Source: Lentilitoribacter sp. Alg239-R112 (GTDB taxonomy: Bacteria > Pseudomonadota > Alphaproteobacteria > Rhizobiales > Rhizobiaceae). Taken from it: a stretch of DNA of 64,000 nucleotides. The stretch lies in assembly GCF_900537175.1 (NCBI RefSeq), contig NZ_LS999833.1, positions 682,001 to 746,000 on the forward strand, read 5' to 3'. Made by a program: the position numbers and the translations under genes. Shown piece by piece: positions 34,738-42,567 of this stretch. The notes below the pieces were generated by a model. That model saw only the letters and a list, made by a program, of their open reading frames with translations, had not been told where the DNA came from and made no database searches. The stretch's first letter is position 1; each line of letters starts with the position of its first letter.

Positions 34738-36580
34738 TTGCTTCATCTCCTTTGTAAACTGCACCAGATGAACTCACTGCTTCACCCTGCATTCGATTTT
34801 TGATCTCGGGGATCGGCGCGCGTTCCAGTTCCGTCTGCGGAATGCAGACTGTCACTTTTGTACCTTCTCCAAGTATACTCGCTACCAGCATCTTGCCATT
34901 GTGAAGCTCCACTAGACCTTTGACCAGCGAAAGGCCAAGGCCCGTGCCCTCAAATTCACGTGCTAATGAACTATCAACTTGCATAAATGGTTGCCCAATT
35001 TGAGATATTTTATCTTCCGGTATGCCAATACCTGTGTCCGATACGCGCAAAACAAAGTTGCTCCCATCCATCTCTGCATCCACAGATACGATACCACCTT
35101 CTTCTGTAAATTTAATTGCATTGCCTACTAAATTGATGATGATTTGTGTCAAGGCGCCATTATCAGCATATATATCTGGTAAACCTTTTGCGATACGACA
35201 TGTTAGATCAACTTTCTTATTCTTTGCTTGTATGTCGAGCATACTTTTTGTGCGCTCAAGCAATGGCTGGAGATCAAATTCATCACAATGAAGTTTGTAG
35301 TGACCATTTTGAATTTTGCTCATATCCAACATGGTATTCACAACATTAAGCAAATGCTCACCGGATTGTCGAATGAGGCTCACATATTCACGCTGACGCT
35401 CATCCGGCAACGGTGCTATTACCTCATGCAATAAGACATCTGAGAAACCCATAATGGAATTAAGCGGCGTTCGCAATTCATGGCTCACACCTGCAAGAAA
35501 TCTTGTCTTATTGACTTCATTTTCATGAGAGATGTTTTCAAGCGATTCAATTTTATCCATCGCCGAGATGTATGAAGTCATATCTTGCGATTGGGCGTAA
35601 AAGTCTTGCAGATCACCATTCACGTCAAACCTGCCCATAAAACTTACTTGTATATATCTAAATTGCTCATCACCGGAGGGCTTAGCCTCAAAGCGTAGCA
35701 ATGTCTTTGTTGATGCACTACCTTGGCGTAACTTATCAATTGCGGAAAGATAAGAAATACGGTCAGAGACGTGAATCTGATTCAAAAAGCCCTGCCCCAA
35801 CATATTATTAGGGCGATCGCAAATCAGATCCGGTTCCGAACCATGTACCGATTGCACATCTCCATTTAAACTATGGAAAGTAACTAAACCAACTATATTA
35901 TCGAGAACACCTCTATTGGTATTCTTTACTTCACCAGAAAGGGCTTTGGTGGTCGGCTCATTGATCAATATATCTTGCAACTCATCAAAACTGGGTTCCA
36001 CACTTAGCAACCCGCTGCGAACGAGGGCGTAAGATACGAGTACCAGCAGAACAGATGAGAGAGTGGAAAGTTCATGCGCAGATATATCTGCCACCAAGAC
36101 TAGGTCGCCATACTGCAATCCAATAACAGCGACGATACTTGCACCTGCCACAGCTAACCCAGTGGAGATTGCTGCACGGCTCTTTCCAATATGTTTTGCC
36201 TCTAATGGGAGAATAACAAACAATGAAAGGTATAAAGATGAAACACCGCCAGTGCTCAACACCAACATCATAATCAATGCACTTACGCTAACGAACACCA
36301 TCGCGCTAGCCACTTTGATTTGACCTGTTTGGCAGATAATGCCTGTCGCCAACATAAAGACCCCAGCAATGGTTAATGCCAAAGCAAAAGACGTTGGAAG
36401 AGAGAAGTGAGGAAGGAGGAGAACTAAGCATAAAACCGATGCTGCAACAGTCCAACCAATGAAGCTGCTCACTACGTGCAGGAGCGCACAAGGCGCCTGT
36501 CCGTCTTTAGAACGGCCCGTTAGCCAGTCGCGTGACAGTTGGTTGGTACGTGCCTTAAAGGCTTCAATGATTTTAGACAT
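34727..36580 (-). CDS. Multipass PAS-domain sensor histidine kinase
   Basis: About 617 residues. Six hydrophobic segments occupy roughly residues 40-195. A PAS-like domain follows (about 225-340). The HisKA region FLAGVSHELRTPLNSIMGFS has phospho-acceptor His365, and the ATPase domain has LVGNAIKFTEEGG, DTGIGIPEDKI and EGTGLGLSLVKGL. No response regulator lies beside it, so it probably feeds a phosphorelay encoded elsewhere (PdhS/DivJ-like kinases have this build; inference). It is coupled to a peptidoglycan-binding protein gene. A TTG at 36592 is a less likely start. Confidence 0.88.
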   Translation of the reverse strand: MSKIIEAFKARTNQLSRDWLTGRSKDGQAPCALLHVVSSFIGWTVAASVLCLVLLLPHFSLPTSFALALTIAGVFMLATGIICQTGQIKVASAMVFVSVSALIMMLVLSTGGVSSLYLSLFVILPLEAKHIGKSRAAISTGLAVAGASIVAVIGLQYGDLVLVADISAHELSTLSSVLLVLVSYALVRSGLLSVEPSFDELQDILINEPTTKALSGEVKNTNRGVLDNIVGLVTFHSLNGDVQSVHGSEPDLICDRPNNMLGQGFLNQIHVSDRISYLSAIDKLRQGSASTKTLLRFEAKPSGDEQFRYIQVSFMGRFDVNGDLQDFYAQSQDMTSYISAMDKIESLENISHENEVNKTRFLAGVSHELRTPLNSIMGFSDVLLHEVIAPLPDERQREYVSLIRQSGEHLLNVVNTMLDMSKIQNGHYKLHCDEFDLQPLLERTKSMLDIQAKNKKVDLTCRIAKGLPDIYADNGALTQIIINLVGNAIKFTEEGGIVSVDAEMDGSNFVLRVSDTGIGIPEDKISQIGQPFMQVDSSLAREFEGTGLGLSLVKGLVELHNGKMLVASILGEGTKVTVCIPQTELERAPIPEIKNRMQGEAVSSSGAVYKGDEANVA

Positions 36581-36974
36581 TACGCAATACAATAACTCAA
36601 ATCCTAATTCGAGCGTTTCTAATATAACCTAAAATCCCATCTTGACCTTAACGAATGGATAAAGCAGTCCACATTACAGGAGTTTTTTTGCGCCTAATTC
36701 GAACAATTTGCCACAAAATGACCGAGAACTAATTTCATAGTTAATTGATGGTTATGAAAGCACGTTCGCCGCTTATTCTCAGGCTGTTTAGGAAGGTGAA
36801 TGAAACAATTGTTTCGCCGTATACACCTGTTATGAGCCACCAAATATGCAGATAGATAAAATTTTAGAAAAACTTGAATAAAAAGCAGCGATACAAATCA
36901 AATGGCTGTTCGGAGTTTTACATTAAAACGTATCCCATAGCGACGATCAATTCCGCAATAAGGGACGAATTATA
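36581..36974. other. 394-bp intergenic region between divergent kinase and DUF5330 genes
   Basis: No protein-coding gene is well supported. A 35-codon plus-strand frame at 36748-36855 (MVMKARSPLILRLFRKVNET, ending HQICR) would give a basic amphipathic peptide but has no ribosome site. The rest is AT-rich and should contain both divergent promoters; I could not pick convincing boxes. A small RNA cannot be excluded. Confidence 0.5.
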
Positions 36975-37313
36975 ATGTGGACGCTTATAAAGGGTGCGTT
37001 TTGGTTTTCATTGGTTTTAATAGCTTTACCGCTATTTAACCCGGAAAGCGCGGAGCGATTAGAATCTGGACCAACTTTTGAATCTGCTGGCAGCGCTTCC
37101 GCAGTAATGGCACTTTACCAAGATGTCATCTCAATTTGTGAGCGAGAGCCAGAAGTTTGCACCGTTGGCACGCACACAATTGGCGTACTTGGAGCACGCG
37201 CCAAAGAAGGCGCACGTATTGCGTACAATTTTCTGGACAATCAATTTGGCGATCAGGATAAACTTACGCCCAACAGTGATTTAAGTACGGCATCAATTCC
37301 TGCACCGAACTAG
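36975..37313 (+). CDS. DUF5330 family protein
   Basis: A 112-residue protein with a signal/anchor helix (FWFSLVLIALPLFNP) and a central conserved part ASAVMALYQDVISICEREPE plus VCTVGTHTIGVLGARAKEGA. This matches the small DUF5330 family of Rhizobiales. Two Cys may pair in the periplasm. It is followed by a good terminator and then sufE, a neighbourhood I have seen repeated in rhizobia. Confidence 0.82.
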   Translation: MWTLIKGAFWFSLVLIALPLFNPESAERLESGPTFESAGSASAVMALYQDVISICEREPEVCTVGTHTIGVLGARAKEGARIAYNFLDNQFGDQDKLTPNSDLSTASIPAPN

Positions 37314-37341
37314 TACTTACTACACTCATTACTCGAGTGAC

Positions 37342-37379
37342 ATCGCCCTCCGTGTCGTCATGCATGGGGGGTGATTTTT
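37342..37379 (+). terminator. Rho-independent terminator after DUF5330 gene
   Basis: A ten-pair stem, ATCGCCCTCC with GGGGGGTGAT (two G-U pairs), closes a 14-base loop and is followed by a run of T. It lies 28 bp after the DUF5330 stop and separates this gene from sufE. Confidence 0.75.
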
Positions 37380-37385
37380 GTTGTG

Positions 37386-37405
37386 ATGTCTCCTATATGA
37401 GACAT
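37386..37405. promoter_or_regulatory. Perfect inverted repeat upstream of sufE
   Basis: ATGTCTC and GAGACAT flank six bases (ctatat), 22 bp before the sufE start. The symmetry and position suggest an operator overlapping the promoter or start of transcription. I do not recognise it as a known iron-responsive box. Confidence 0.5.
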
Positions 37406-37427
37406 GTAATAGAATTGGAAAGTAATT

Positions 37428-37844
37428 ATGACTAACATTCAAAGCATCATCGACGATTTCGAATTCATAGATGATTGGGAAGATCGATATAAATATGTGA
37501 TTGATTTGGGAAAACAACTACCTGCTTTGAATGATGGCGAAAAGACTGATGAATATAAAGTTCAAGGTTGCGTTAGCCAAGTTTGGCTAATTGCTGATGT
37601 AGATCATTCAAATCCGGATCTTCCAATTTTGAACTTTCGAGGTGATTCTGACGCCCATATTGTGCGTGGTTTAGTCGCCATTATGCTGATCGCTTTTTCA
37701 GGTCTTTCGGCAAAAGAAATCGGTGCACGGGATGAAAACCAGTTATTCGAGAAGCTAGGCTTGGTAGAACACCTTACGCCACAACGGGCGAATGGGCTTA
37801 GATCTATGGTCGCTCGCATAAAGCAGCATGCAGCTAACGCCTAA
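37428..37844 (+). CDS. sufE: SufE family Fe-S cluster assembly protein
   Basis: A 138-residue sulfur acceptor for cysteine desulfurase. It has IIDDFEFIDDWEDRYKYVID, LGKQLPAL, and KVQGCVSQVWLIAD with the sulfur-carrying Cys48. The region RGLVAIMLIAFSGLSAKEI and LTPQRANGLRSMVARIKQHA completes the fold. It stands alone behind a perfect inverted repeat, and its stop lies 1 bp from the stop of the convergent HTH gene. Confidence 0.95.
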   Translation: MTNIQSIIDDFEFIDDWEDRYKYVIDLGKQLPALNDGEKTDEYKVQGCVSQVWLIADVDHSNPDLPILNFRGDSDAHIVRGLVAIMLIAFSGLSAKEIGARDENQLFEKLGLVEHLTPQRANGLRSMVARIKQHAANA

Positions 37845-37845
37845 G

Positions 37846-38238
37846 TTATACATAACGGGCTACAGTAAGCATTGCTATACGTTCCACTGCCGACACAAAC
37901 CGGTCATAGCTTGGGTTATCTCGCCGATCTTCAATTGTTTGGCAAGTATAAGCTATCGTAGAGCGGTTTAAATTAAACATCTTTGCTAATTGACGCATTG
38001 GAATACCGAAACTTACGTTTAATACGTAAATTACCACTTGGCGAACATGAGTTTTTCTTTTTGTCGCGGTAGCGCGGGAGTTGCTATATTTTAAATCTAA
38101 TAGCTCATGAACTACAGACTGCAGGATTTGTGGCAGATCTACTAGTTGGCGCTCAGACAAGGTAACAAGTTTACCCTCATCAGCTAAGGAACGTATACTA
38201 CCCCATTCACATAGCTTTTCAGAAGAAAATATACTCAT
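37846..38238 (-). CDS. DnaA domain IV-like helix-turn-helix protein
   Basis: About 130 residues. The C-terminal half, RKTHVRQVVIYVLNVSFGIP then MRQLAKMFNLNRSTIAYTCQ and TIEDRRDNPSYDRFV, resembles the DnaA C-terminal DNA-binding domain (helix, basic loop, helix-turn-helix with RSTI...C..IE). There is no ATPase domain. Short DnaA-like HTH proteins next to sufE and mucR occur in Rhizobiales. The function is unknown; DNA binding is likely. A GTG two codons upstream (38244) is an alternative start. Confidence 0.75.
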   Translation of the reverse strand: MSIFSSEKLCEWGSIRSLADEGKLVTLSERQLVDLPQILQSVVHELLDLKYSNSRATATKRKTHVRQVVIYVLNVSFGIPMRQLAKMFNLNRSTIAYTCQTIEDRRDNPSYDRFVSAVERIAMLTVARYV

Positions 38239-38318
38239 GGGCACAATTAATTCACCGCTTCAAATATAGGAATAAAATCTTATAATCGAATCGTGAAAAA
38301 AGCACAATTTAGAAATGC

Positions 38319-38735
38319 TCAGCGTTTTTGGCCAAGCCCCATCTCTTTAGCAAGGCGCGAACGCGCTTTCGCATAAGCGGGTGCTACCATCGGATAGTCA
38401 AATGGCAGACCCCACTTCTCACGATACTCTTCAGGCGTCAAATTATAATGCGTCATCAGATGTCGTTTAAGAGATTTAAATTGTTTGCCATCTTCAAGGC
38501 AAATCAAATAGTCGTCTTGTATAGACTCACCCGCATCAACCGCTGGCCTGCGACTTTGCGGTGAAGTAGTTCCATCTTCTTGCGTAACTATATCATATAT
38601 AGTGCCGTAAACTTCTTTTATAAGTCCTGGCAACTCAGAAGAATCAATTTCGTTTTTCGCTACAAACGATGATACAATTTCTGACGTAACCTTTACCATA
38701 AAACTGGAACGCTGAAAATTTGCGTTTTCTGGCAT
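38319..38735 (-). CDS. mucR: MucR/Ros family transcriptional regulator
   Basis: A 138-residue regulator. The conserved C-terminal zinc-finger region reads DYLICLEDGKQFKSLKRHLM then THYNLTPEEYREKWGLPFDY, ending APAYAKARSRLAKEMGLGQ, nearly the family consensus. Compared with Ros (CxxC...H...H) the second Cys is Asp (CLED) and the last His is Tyr, a pattern reported in some Mesorhizobium homologues that fold without zinc. MucR proteins repress by binding AT-rich DNA, control exopolysaccharide and cell-cycle genes, and often autoregulate. The AT-rich upstream region fits that. An internal ATG near residue 13 is an alternative start. Confidence 0.93.
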   Translation of the reverse strand: MPENANFQRSSFMVKVTSEIVSSFVAKNEIDSSELPGLIKEVYGTIYDIVTQEDGTTSPQSRRPAVDAGESIQDDYLICLEDGKQFKSLKRHLMTHYNLTPEEYREKWGLPFDYPMVAPAYAKARSRLAKEMGLGQKR

Positions 38736-38927
38736 CTGTTTAACTCAATTTTTGTTTCCCCATGCGACCCGTTGGTAGAAAAACCTTCGCTCGATTAGTC
38801 CACTAAAAAGGCCAACATACTACAGGTAGATAAAAAAACACGAGTAATCAAGCTCACACCAATTCTCAAACAGGATTTTATCTTAAAGCAAAATATTTTT
38901 CCCACGAACTTCCAGAAAAAAGGGCAT

Positions 38928-38951
38928 AAAAATTTTATATATATAAATTTT
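38928..38951. promoter_or_regulatory. AT-only near-palindrome upstream of mucR
   Basis: A 24-bp tract of A and T centred on TATATATA, flanked by AAAATTT-type arms, in the AT-rich region between mucR and the antiporter operon. MucR-type proteins prefer AT-rich DNA with TA steps, so this is a plausible autoregulatory site, but composition alone could explain it. Confidence 0.35.
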
Positions 38952-39015
38952 GAGCAATTTTTAAAAAAAAAATCTCAGCTTTGCAGCAAAAGTAGATTTA
39001 AAAACTTTTCAAGTT

Positions 39016-39351
39016 TTACACTTGTTTTTTCATCTCATCAATCACAGATTGATCAGATAAACGGTACCCCACAGCATAAGCAGCCTTAGCTAACAGGTGC
39101 GCGGAAATTGGTGCAGTTAACAAAAAGAATATCACACCTGCAATAGCTCGCGTTGTTGTTGCTAAATCATCGGAATAGATAGCAAGTGCGATGAGCATTA
39201 AACCTGAACCCAATGTACCAGCTTTAGAGGCTGCATGCATTCGGGAGTAAACGTCTGGTAAACGCAACAAACCAATAGCAGCAGCGAGAGAGAAAAAAGC
39301 CCCGATAACAATAAGGGCAGCGACAATATATGTAACAGCATCATCTATCAT
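39016..39351 (-). CDS. mnhG: Mrp-type cation/proton antiporter subunit G
   Basis: A 111-residue subunit with three membrane helices. It has the MnhG pattern: [35 protein letters not shown] and [20 protein letters not shown]. Last gene of the seven-gene operon; its start overlaps mnhF by 4 bp. A short AT stem (AAAACTT/AAGTTTT) around its stop could serve as a weak terminator. Confidence 0.94.
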   Translation of the reverse strand: MIDDAVTYIVAALIVIGAFFSLAAAIGLLRLPDVYSRMHAASKAGTLGSGLMLIALAIYSDDLATTTRAIAGVIFFLLTAPISAHLLAKAAYAVGYRLSDQSVIDEMKKQV

Positions 39352-39707
39352 GATTGTTTTTCCACCTCTATCGCCTTTGTCGTGCCTTCATCGGCGATTT
39401 CATGGCTATCGCCCATACCTTCTTCGTCTGCCTGTCCGCGAACCATAATGAACCGAGCAAAGGCAATCGTAGCCAGAAATCCTACCAGACCCAACGCGAT
39501 AGCAATGTCTACATAGAGCGTATATCCAGTCTTAATGCCTATAACTGCTATATAACCGATAGCAACTGCAACAAGCATATCAAGACCCAAAACACGGTCT
39601 GGCAAGGTCGGACCCTTGATGATCCGATACACAGTTAAAAGAAATGAGCCACTAAGCAAAACAAGTGCAATTGTAATACTAAGATCTAGTACAGCCTGTG
39701 CAGTCAT
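39348..39707 (-). CDS. mnhF: Mrp-type cation/proton antiporter subunit F
   Basis: A 119-residue subunit with three membrane helices ([60 protein letters not shown]), including the motif [15 protein letters not shown] typical of MnhF/MrpF. The C-terminal tail is acidic and longer than usual. Start and stop overlap mnhE and mnhG. Confidence 0.94.
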   Translation of the reverse strand: MTAQAVLDLSITIALVLLSGSFLLTVYRIIKGPTLPDRVLGLDMLVAVAIGYIAVIGIKTGYTLYVDIAIALGLVGFLATIAFARFIMVRGQADEEGMGDSHEIADEGTTKAIEVEKQS

Positions 39708-40177
39708 CAGTGAAAAGCCTCTTTGATCTTACGCTCAAACCCATCGGCAATATCCCGACGCGCGCCCTCTGGGTCAGAAGCATCAATAGCATGAACGTAT
39801 ATGAATTTCTTATCTTCGGACGTATCAACAGATAAAGTTCCAGGTGTAAGGGTGATCATACTCGCAAGAAGCGTAATTTCCATGTCATCCTCAAGTGAGA
39901 GAGGAAACTTGAAAATCCCAGGCTTCACATCAAGCCTGGGTGATAGAACAAGGACCATAACTTTCCAGGCAGACATAACCAATTCATAGAGGAACAATGT
40001 GAAAAGCTTAATAATCCGCCAAGAGCGTGAAAAGTAACCTTGCGAGCCTACTTCACCGCGGATAATCCAGAGGGCAAAGATCGACAATACAAATCCGAAC
40101 AACATATTTAACGCCGAAAATGAACCGGTGATAGCCGCCCAGGCAAATGTAAGAAGAATATTGAAGATAAACAACAT
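39707..40177 (-). CDS. mnhE: Mrp-type cation/proton antiporter subunit E
   Basis: A 156-residue subunit. Two or three N-terminal helices are followed by the typical soluble part: [40 protein letters not shown] and [15 protein letters not shown]. This is the MnhE/MrpE domain order. It overlaps mnhD and mnhF by one base each. Confidence 0.94.
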   Translation of the reverse strand: MLFIFNILLTFAWAAITGSFSALNMLFGFVLSIFALWIIRGEVGSQGYFSRSWRIIKLFTLFLYELVMSAWKVMVLVLSPRLDVKPGIFKFPLSLEDDMEITLLASMITLTPGTLSVDTSEDKKFIYVHAIDASDPEGARRDIADGFERKIKEAFH

Positions 40178-41748
40178 TATTGCGCTACCTCACTTCCGAA
40201 AACGGATTCGTAATATGACGTTGGGTCGATCAACTGGTTGGCAGCAGCATAAACCATTTCAAAAATCGGCTGCGGATAGACCCCAATTGCTACGACTATA
40301 GCGGTAAGCATAACCAATGGTGCGTAATCAATAAAGCCTAGCTGAATCTGCTCTTCATCTATGGTCTCTTCAACTTCTGGCTGCCAATAAGATAGCGCCC
40401 AAATCCGACCCACTGCAATCATAGAGATAAAACCCGTCACCAAAATAGACGTCGGTGCCCACCAAGATGCCCCCTCAATTGTTGCCTTTACCAACATTAA
40501 CTTTGGCCAGAACCCGGAGAATGGTGGCAAACCCGCAACAGCGAAAAATAACATTAGCGTAAGTGCTGCGATGAACGTGTTCTTCTGATAAATGCCACGC
40601 ATATTATCAAGCCCCTCAACTCCGCCTGTTGCGCGTGACGCAAGCCCGACTGCCAAATACAAAGCAGTCATAACGAGTATAGAGTGCATCGCATAAAATA
40701 TTGCACCACCGAGAGCAGCTTCTGTACCGATAGCAACACCCATCATCATGACACCGATACCTGATACGACCAAAAAACCAAGTGCTCGACGAATATTGAC
40801 CTGTGCAAGTGCACCAATGGCACCAAGCAACATGGTCGCACAGGCTACATAAGAAATTGGGAAACTTAGTAAATCACGTTCGAATGGCAAAAGCATGATA
40901 AGAACACGGATCATCGCATAGATACCCACTTTCGTTAGCAAGCCAGCGAAAAGCGCGGATACAACCACACGAGGTGTGTGATAAGATGCGGGCAGCCAGA
41001 AATTAACCGGAAATGCAGCAGCCTTCATTGCAAACGCCACAAAATATAGAACAGCAAGCGTCCCCAAAGGTGCAGAGCGATAATCACCGATTGAACGCGC
41101 GGCGATTTCTGCCATATTGAGCGTTCCGAAAATACCATAAAGATAACCAGTTGCGATCAAAAACAAAGTTGTCGCAACAAGATTAAGAAACGCATATTTC
41201 GTTGCACCGTCAAGTTGGCCTTTTTCGGACCCTAATATCAGAAGACCGAACGATGAGATTAACAACACTTCAAACCAAACATAAAGATTGAAGATGTCAC
41301 CCGTTAAAAATGCACCACTTACACCAGCCATCAACATAAATAAGAAGGGGTAAAAGCCATAACGGCGACCTGTATCATTAACATCGCCCACACCATAAAG
41401 TGTGCAGGCAAAGGCAACGACTGCAGATGTAAATGCCAGCAAAGCACCTAAAATATCAACGGTGAATGCAATCCCGAATGGGGGCAACCACCTGCCCATA
41501 ACCATTGTCATGGTACCATTTTCAAGCACCTGCATCAAAAGCGCACCGGTAATCAAAACAAGCACACCCATTGAAGGTACGGCCATTAAATGCTGCCAGT
41601 CCGTACGCTTACGGAACATCAGAAGCGCGGCACCAATGATGATGCACCATGCCACCGGCATTACGATGAGCCAGTCGGCAAGCGCAACAGGCTCTAGATT
41701 AAGAGCTTGCTTTAAAATCTCAGGATCTTTTACAACATCACCAGCCAT
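40177..41748 (-). CDS. mnhD: Mrp-type cation/proton antiporter subunit D
   Basis: A 523-residue proton-translocating subunit related to NADH dehydrogenase subunit N/M. It has about 14 membrane helices, with LFMLMAGVSGAFLTGDIFNL, YVWFEVLLISSFGLLILG (key Glu), AFAMKAAAFPVNFWLPASY (Lys) and HTPRVVVSALFAGLLTKVGI (second Lys). These are the family's proton-path residues. It is the fourth gene of the operon. Confidence 0.95.
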   Translation of the reverse strand: MAGDVVKDPEILKQALNLEPVALADWLIVMPVAWCIIIGAALLMFRKRTDWQHLMAVPSMGVLVLITGALLMQVLENGTMTMVMGRWLPPFGIAFTVDILGALLAFTSAVVAFACTLYGVGDVNDTGRRYGFYPFLFMLMAGVSGAFLTGDIFNLYVWFEVLLISSFGLLILGSEKGQLDGATKYAFLNLVATTLFLIATGYLYGIFGTLNMAEIAARSIGDYRSAPLGTLAVLYFVAFAMKAAAFPVNFWLPASYHTPRVVVSALFAGLLTKVGIYAMIRVLIMLLPFERDLLSFPISYVACATMLLGAIGALAQVNIRRALGFLVVSGIGVMMMGVAIGTEAALGGAIFYAMHSILVMTALYLAVGLASRATGGVEGLDNMRGIYQKNTFIAALTLMLFFAVAGLPPFSGFWPKLMLVKATIEGASWWAPTSILVTGFISMIAVGRIWALSYWQPEVEETIDEEQIQLGFIDYAPLVMLTAIVVAIGVYPQPIFEMVYAAANQLIDPTSYYESVFGSEVAQ

Positions 41749-41770
41749 CTATTCTACCCTAATACCCATC

Positions 41771-42148
41771 TTAGTATCCTAGAGGCGGGAGTTGATCATC
41801 CGCCGGCTCTGCAACACGCATTTCATCAGTGTCATCTGAACCAAGTTCTTGATAGGCCCTGTAACCAAGCACCAATAGAAATGCAAAAAATGAAAATGAA
41901 ATCACAATAGCCGTTAGGATCAATGCCTGTGGAAGCGGGTTTGCGCTTTGCACTTGCAATATATCAAAACCACCTGAGATAATTGGCGGCACTTCACGTA
42001 CGAGACGACCATTCGTGAAAATTAATAAATTGACGGCATTACCTAATATGGCAACACCGATCAATATTCGAATAATACTTTTTGATAGCATCAAATATAT
42101 TGATACTGAAAAAAGTACACCAACAACAATAGCCATCCAAGCTTCCAT
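41771..42148 (-). CDS. mnhC: Mrp-type cation/proton antiporter subunit C
   Basis: A 125-residue subunit related to NuoK. Three helices, with LMLSKSIIRILIGVAILGNA VNLL split around the NuoK-like signature and DILQVQSANPLPQALILTAI, typical of MnhC. The tail is acidic. It starts one base before the mnhB stop, so translation is coupled. Confidence 0.94.
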   Translation of the reverse strand: MEAWMAIVVGVLFSVSIYLMLSKSIIRILIGVAILGNAVNLLIFTNGRLVREVPPIISGGFDILQVQSANPLPQALILTAIVISFSFFAFLLVLGYRAYQELGSDDTDEMRVAEPADDQLPPLGY

Positions 42149-42567
42149 CAGTCGCGCTCCCTTTCTTCCAGAGAAAGCGCAATAGATGTGATCGTACCGA
42201 CCACGACTAAATACACGCCAACGTCAAAAAATAAAATTGTTGAGATATCTATTTTCGCACCCAGAAAATAAAAACCGCCCCAAATGCCCGTCATAAATGG
42301 AACGTGCGAGAACACCGACATCATGCCAGCCAGAGATGACATCAAAAGCCCAAAACTAGCAATTGCCAGTGGGTGGAAATGTAGCGCGCGGCGTACAGGT
42401 ACAACACCGTTGGAAATACCATAAATCGCAAAAGCAGAGGCTGCAATCAGCCCGCCAATAAAACCACCACCCGGTTCGTTATGACCTCGGAGTAATACGA
42501 AAATGGAAAATAACACCATTAAAGCTGTAAGATAAGGCGCTACTGTACGAAAAATCAGCGTTCTCAT
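42148..42567 (-). CDS. mnhB: Mrp-type cation/proton antiporter subunit B
   Basis: A 139-residue subunit with four membrane helices: LIFRTVAPYLTALMVLFSIF, then LLRGHNEPGGGFIGGLIAAS, the diagnostic MnhB motif, and TILFFDVGVYLVVVGTITS. It is a separate gene, whereas some rhizobial antiporters have subunits A and B fused. Overlaps mnhA by 4 bp. Confidence 0.95.
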   Translation of the reverse strand: MRTLIFRTVAPYLTALMVLFSIFVLLRGHNEPGGGFIGGLIAASAFAIYGISNGVVPVRRALHFHPLAIASFGLLMSSLAGMMSVFSHVPFMTGIWGGFYFLGAKIDISTILFFDVGVYLVVVGTITSIALSLEERERD

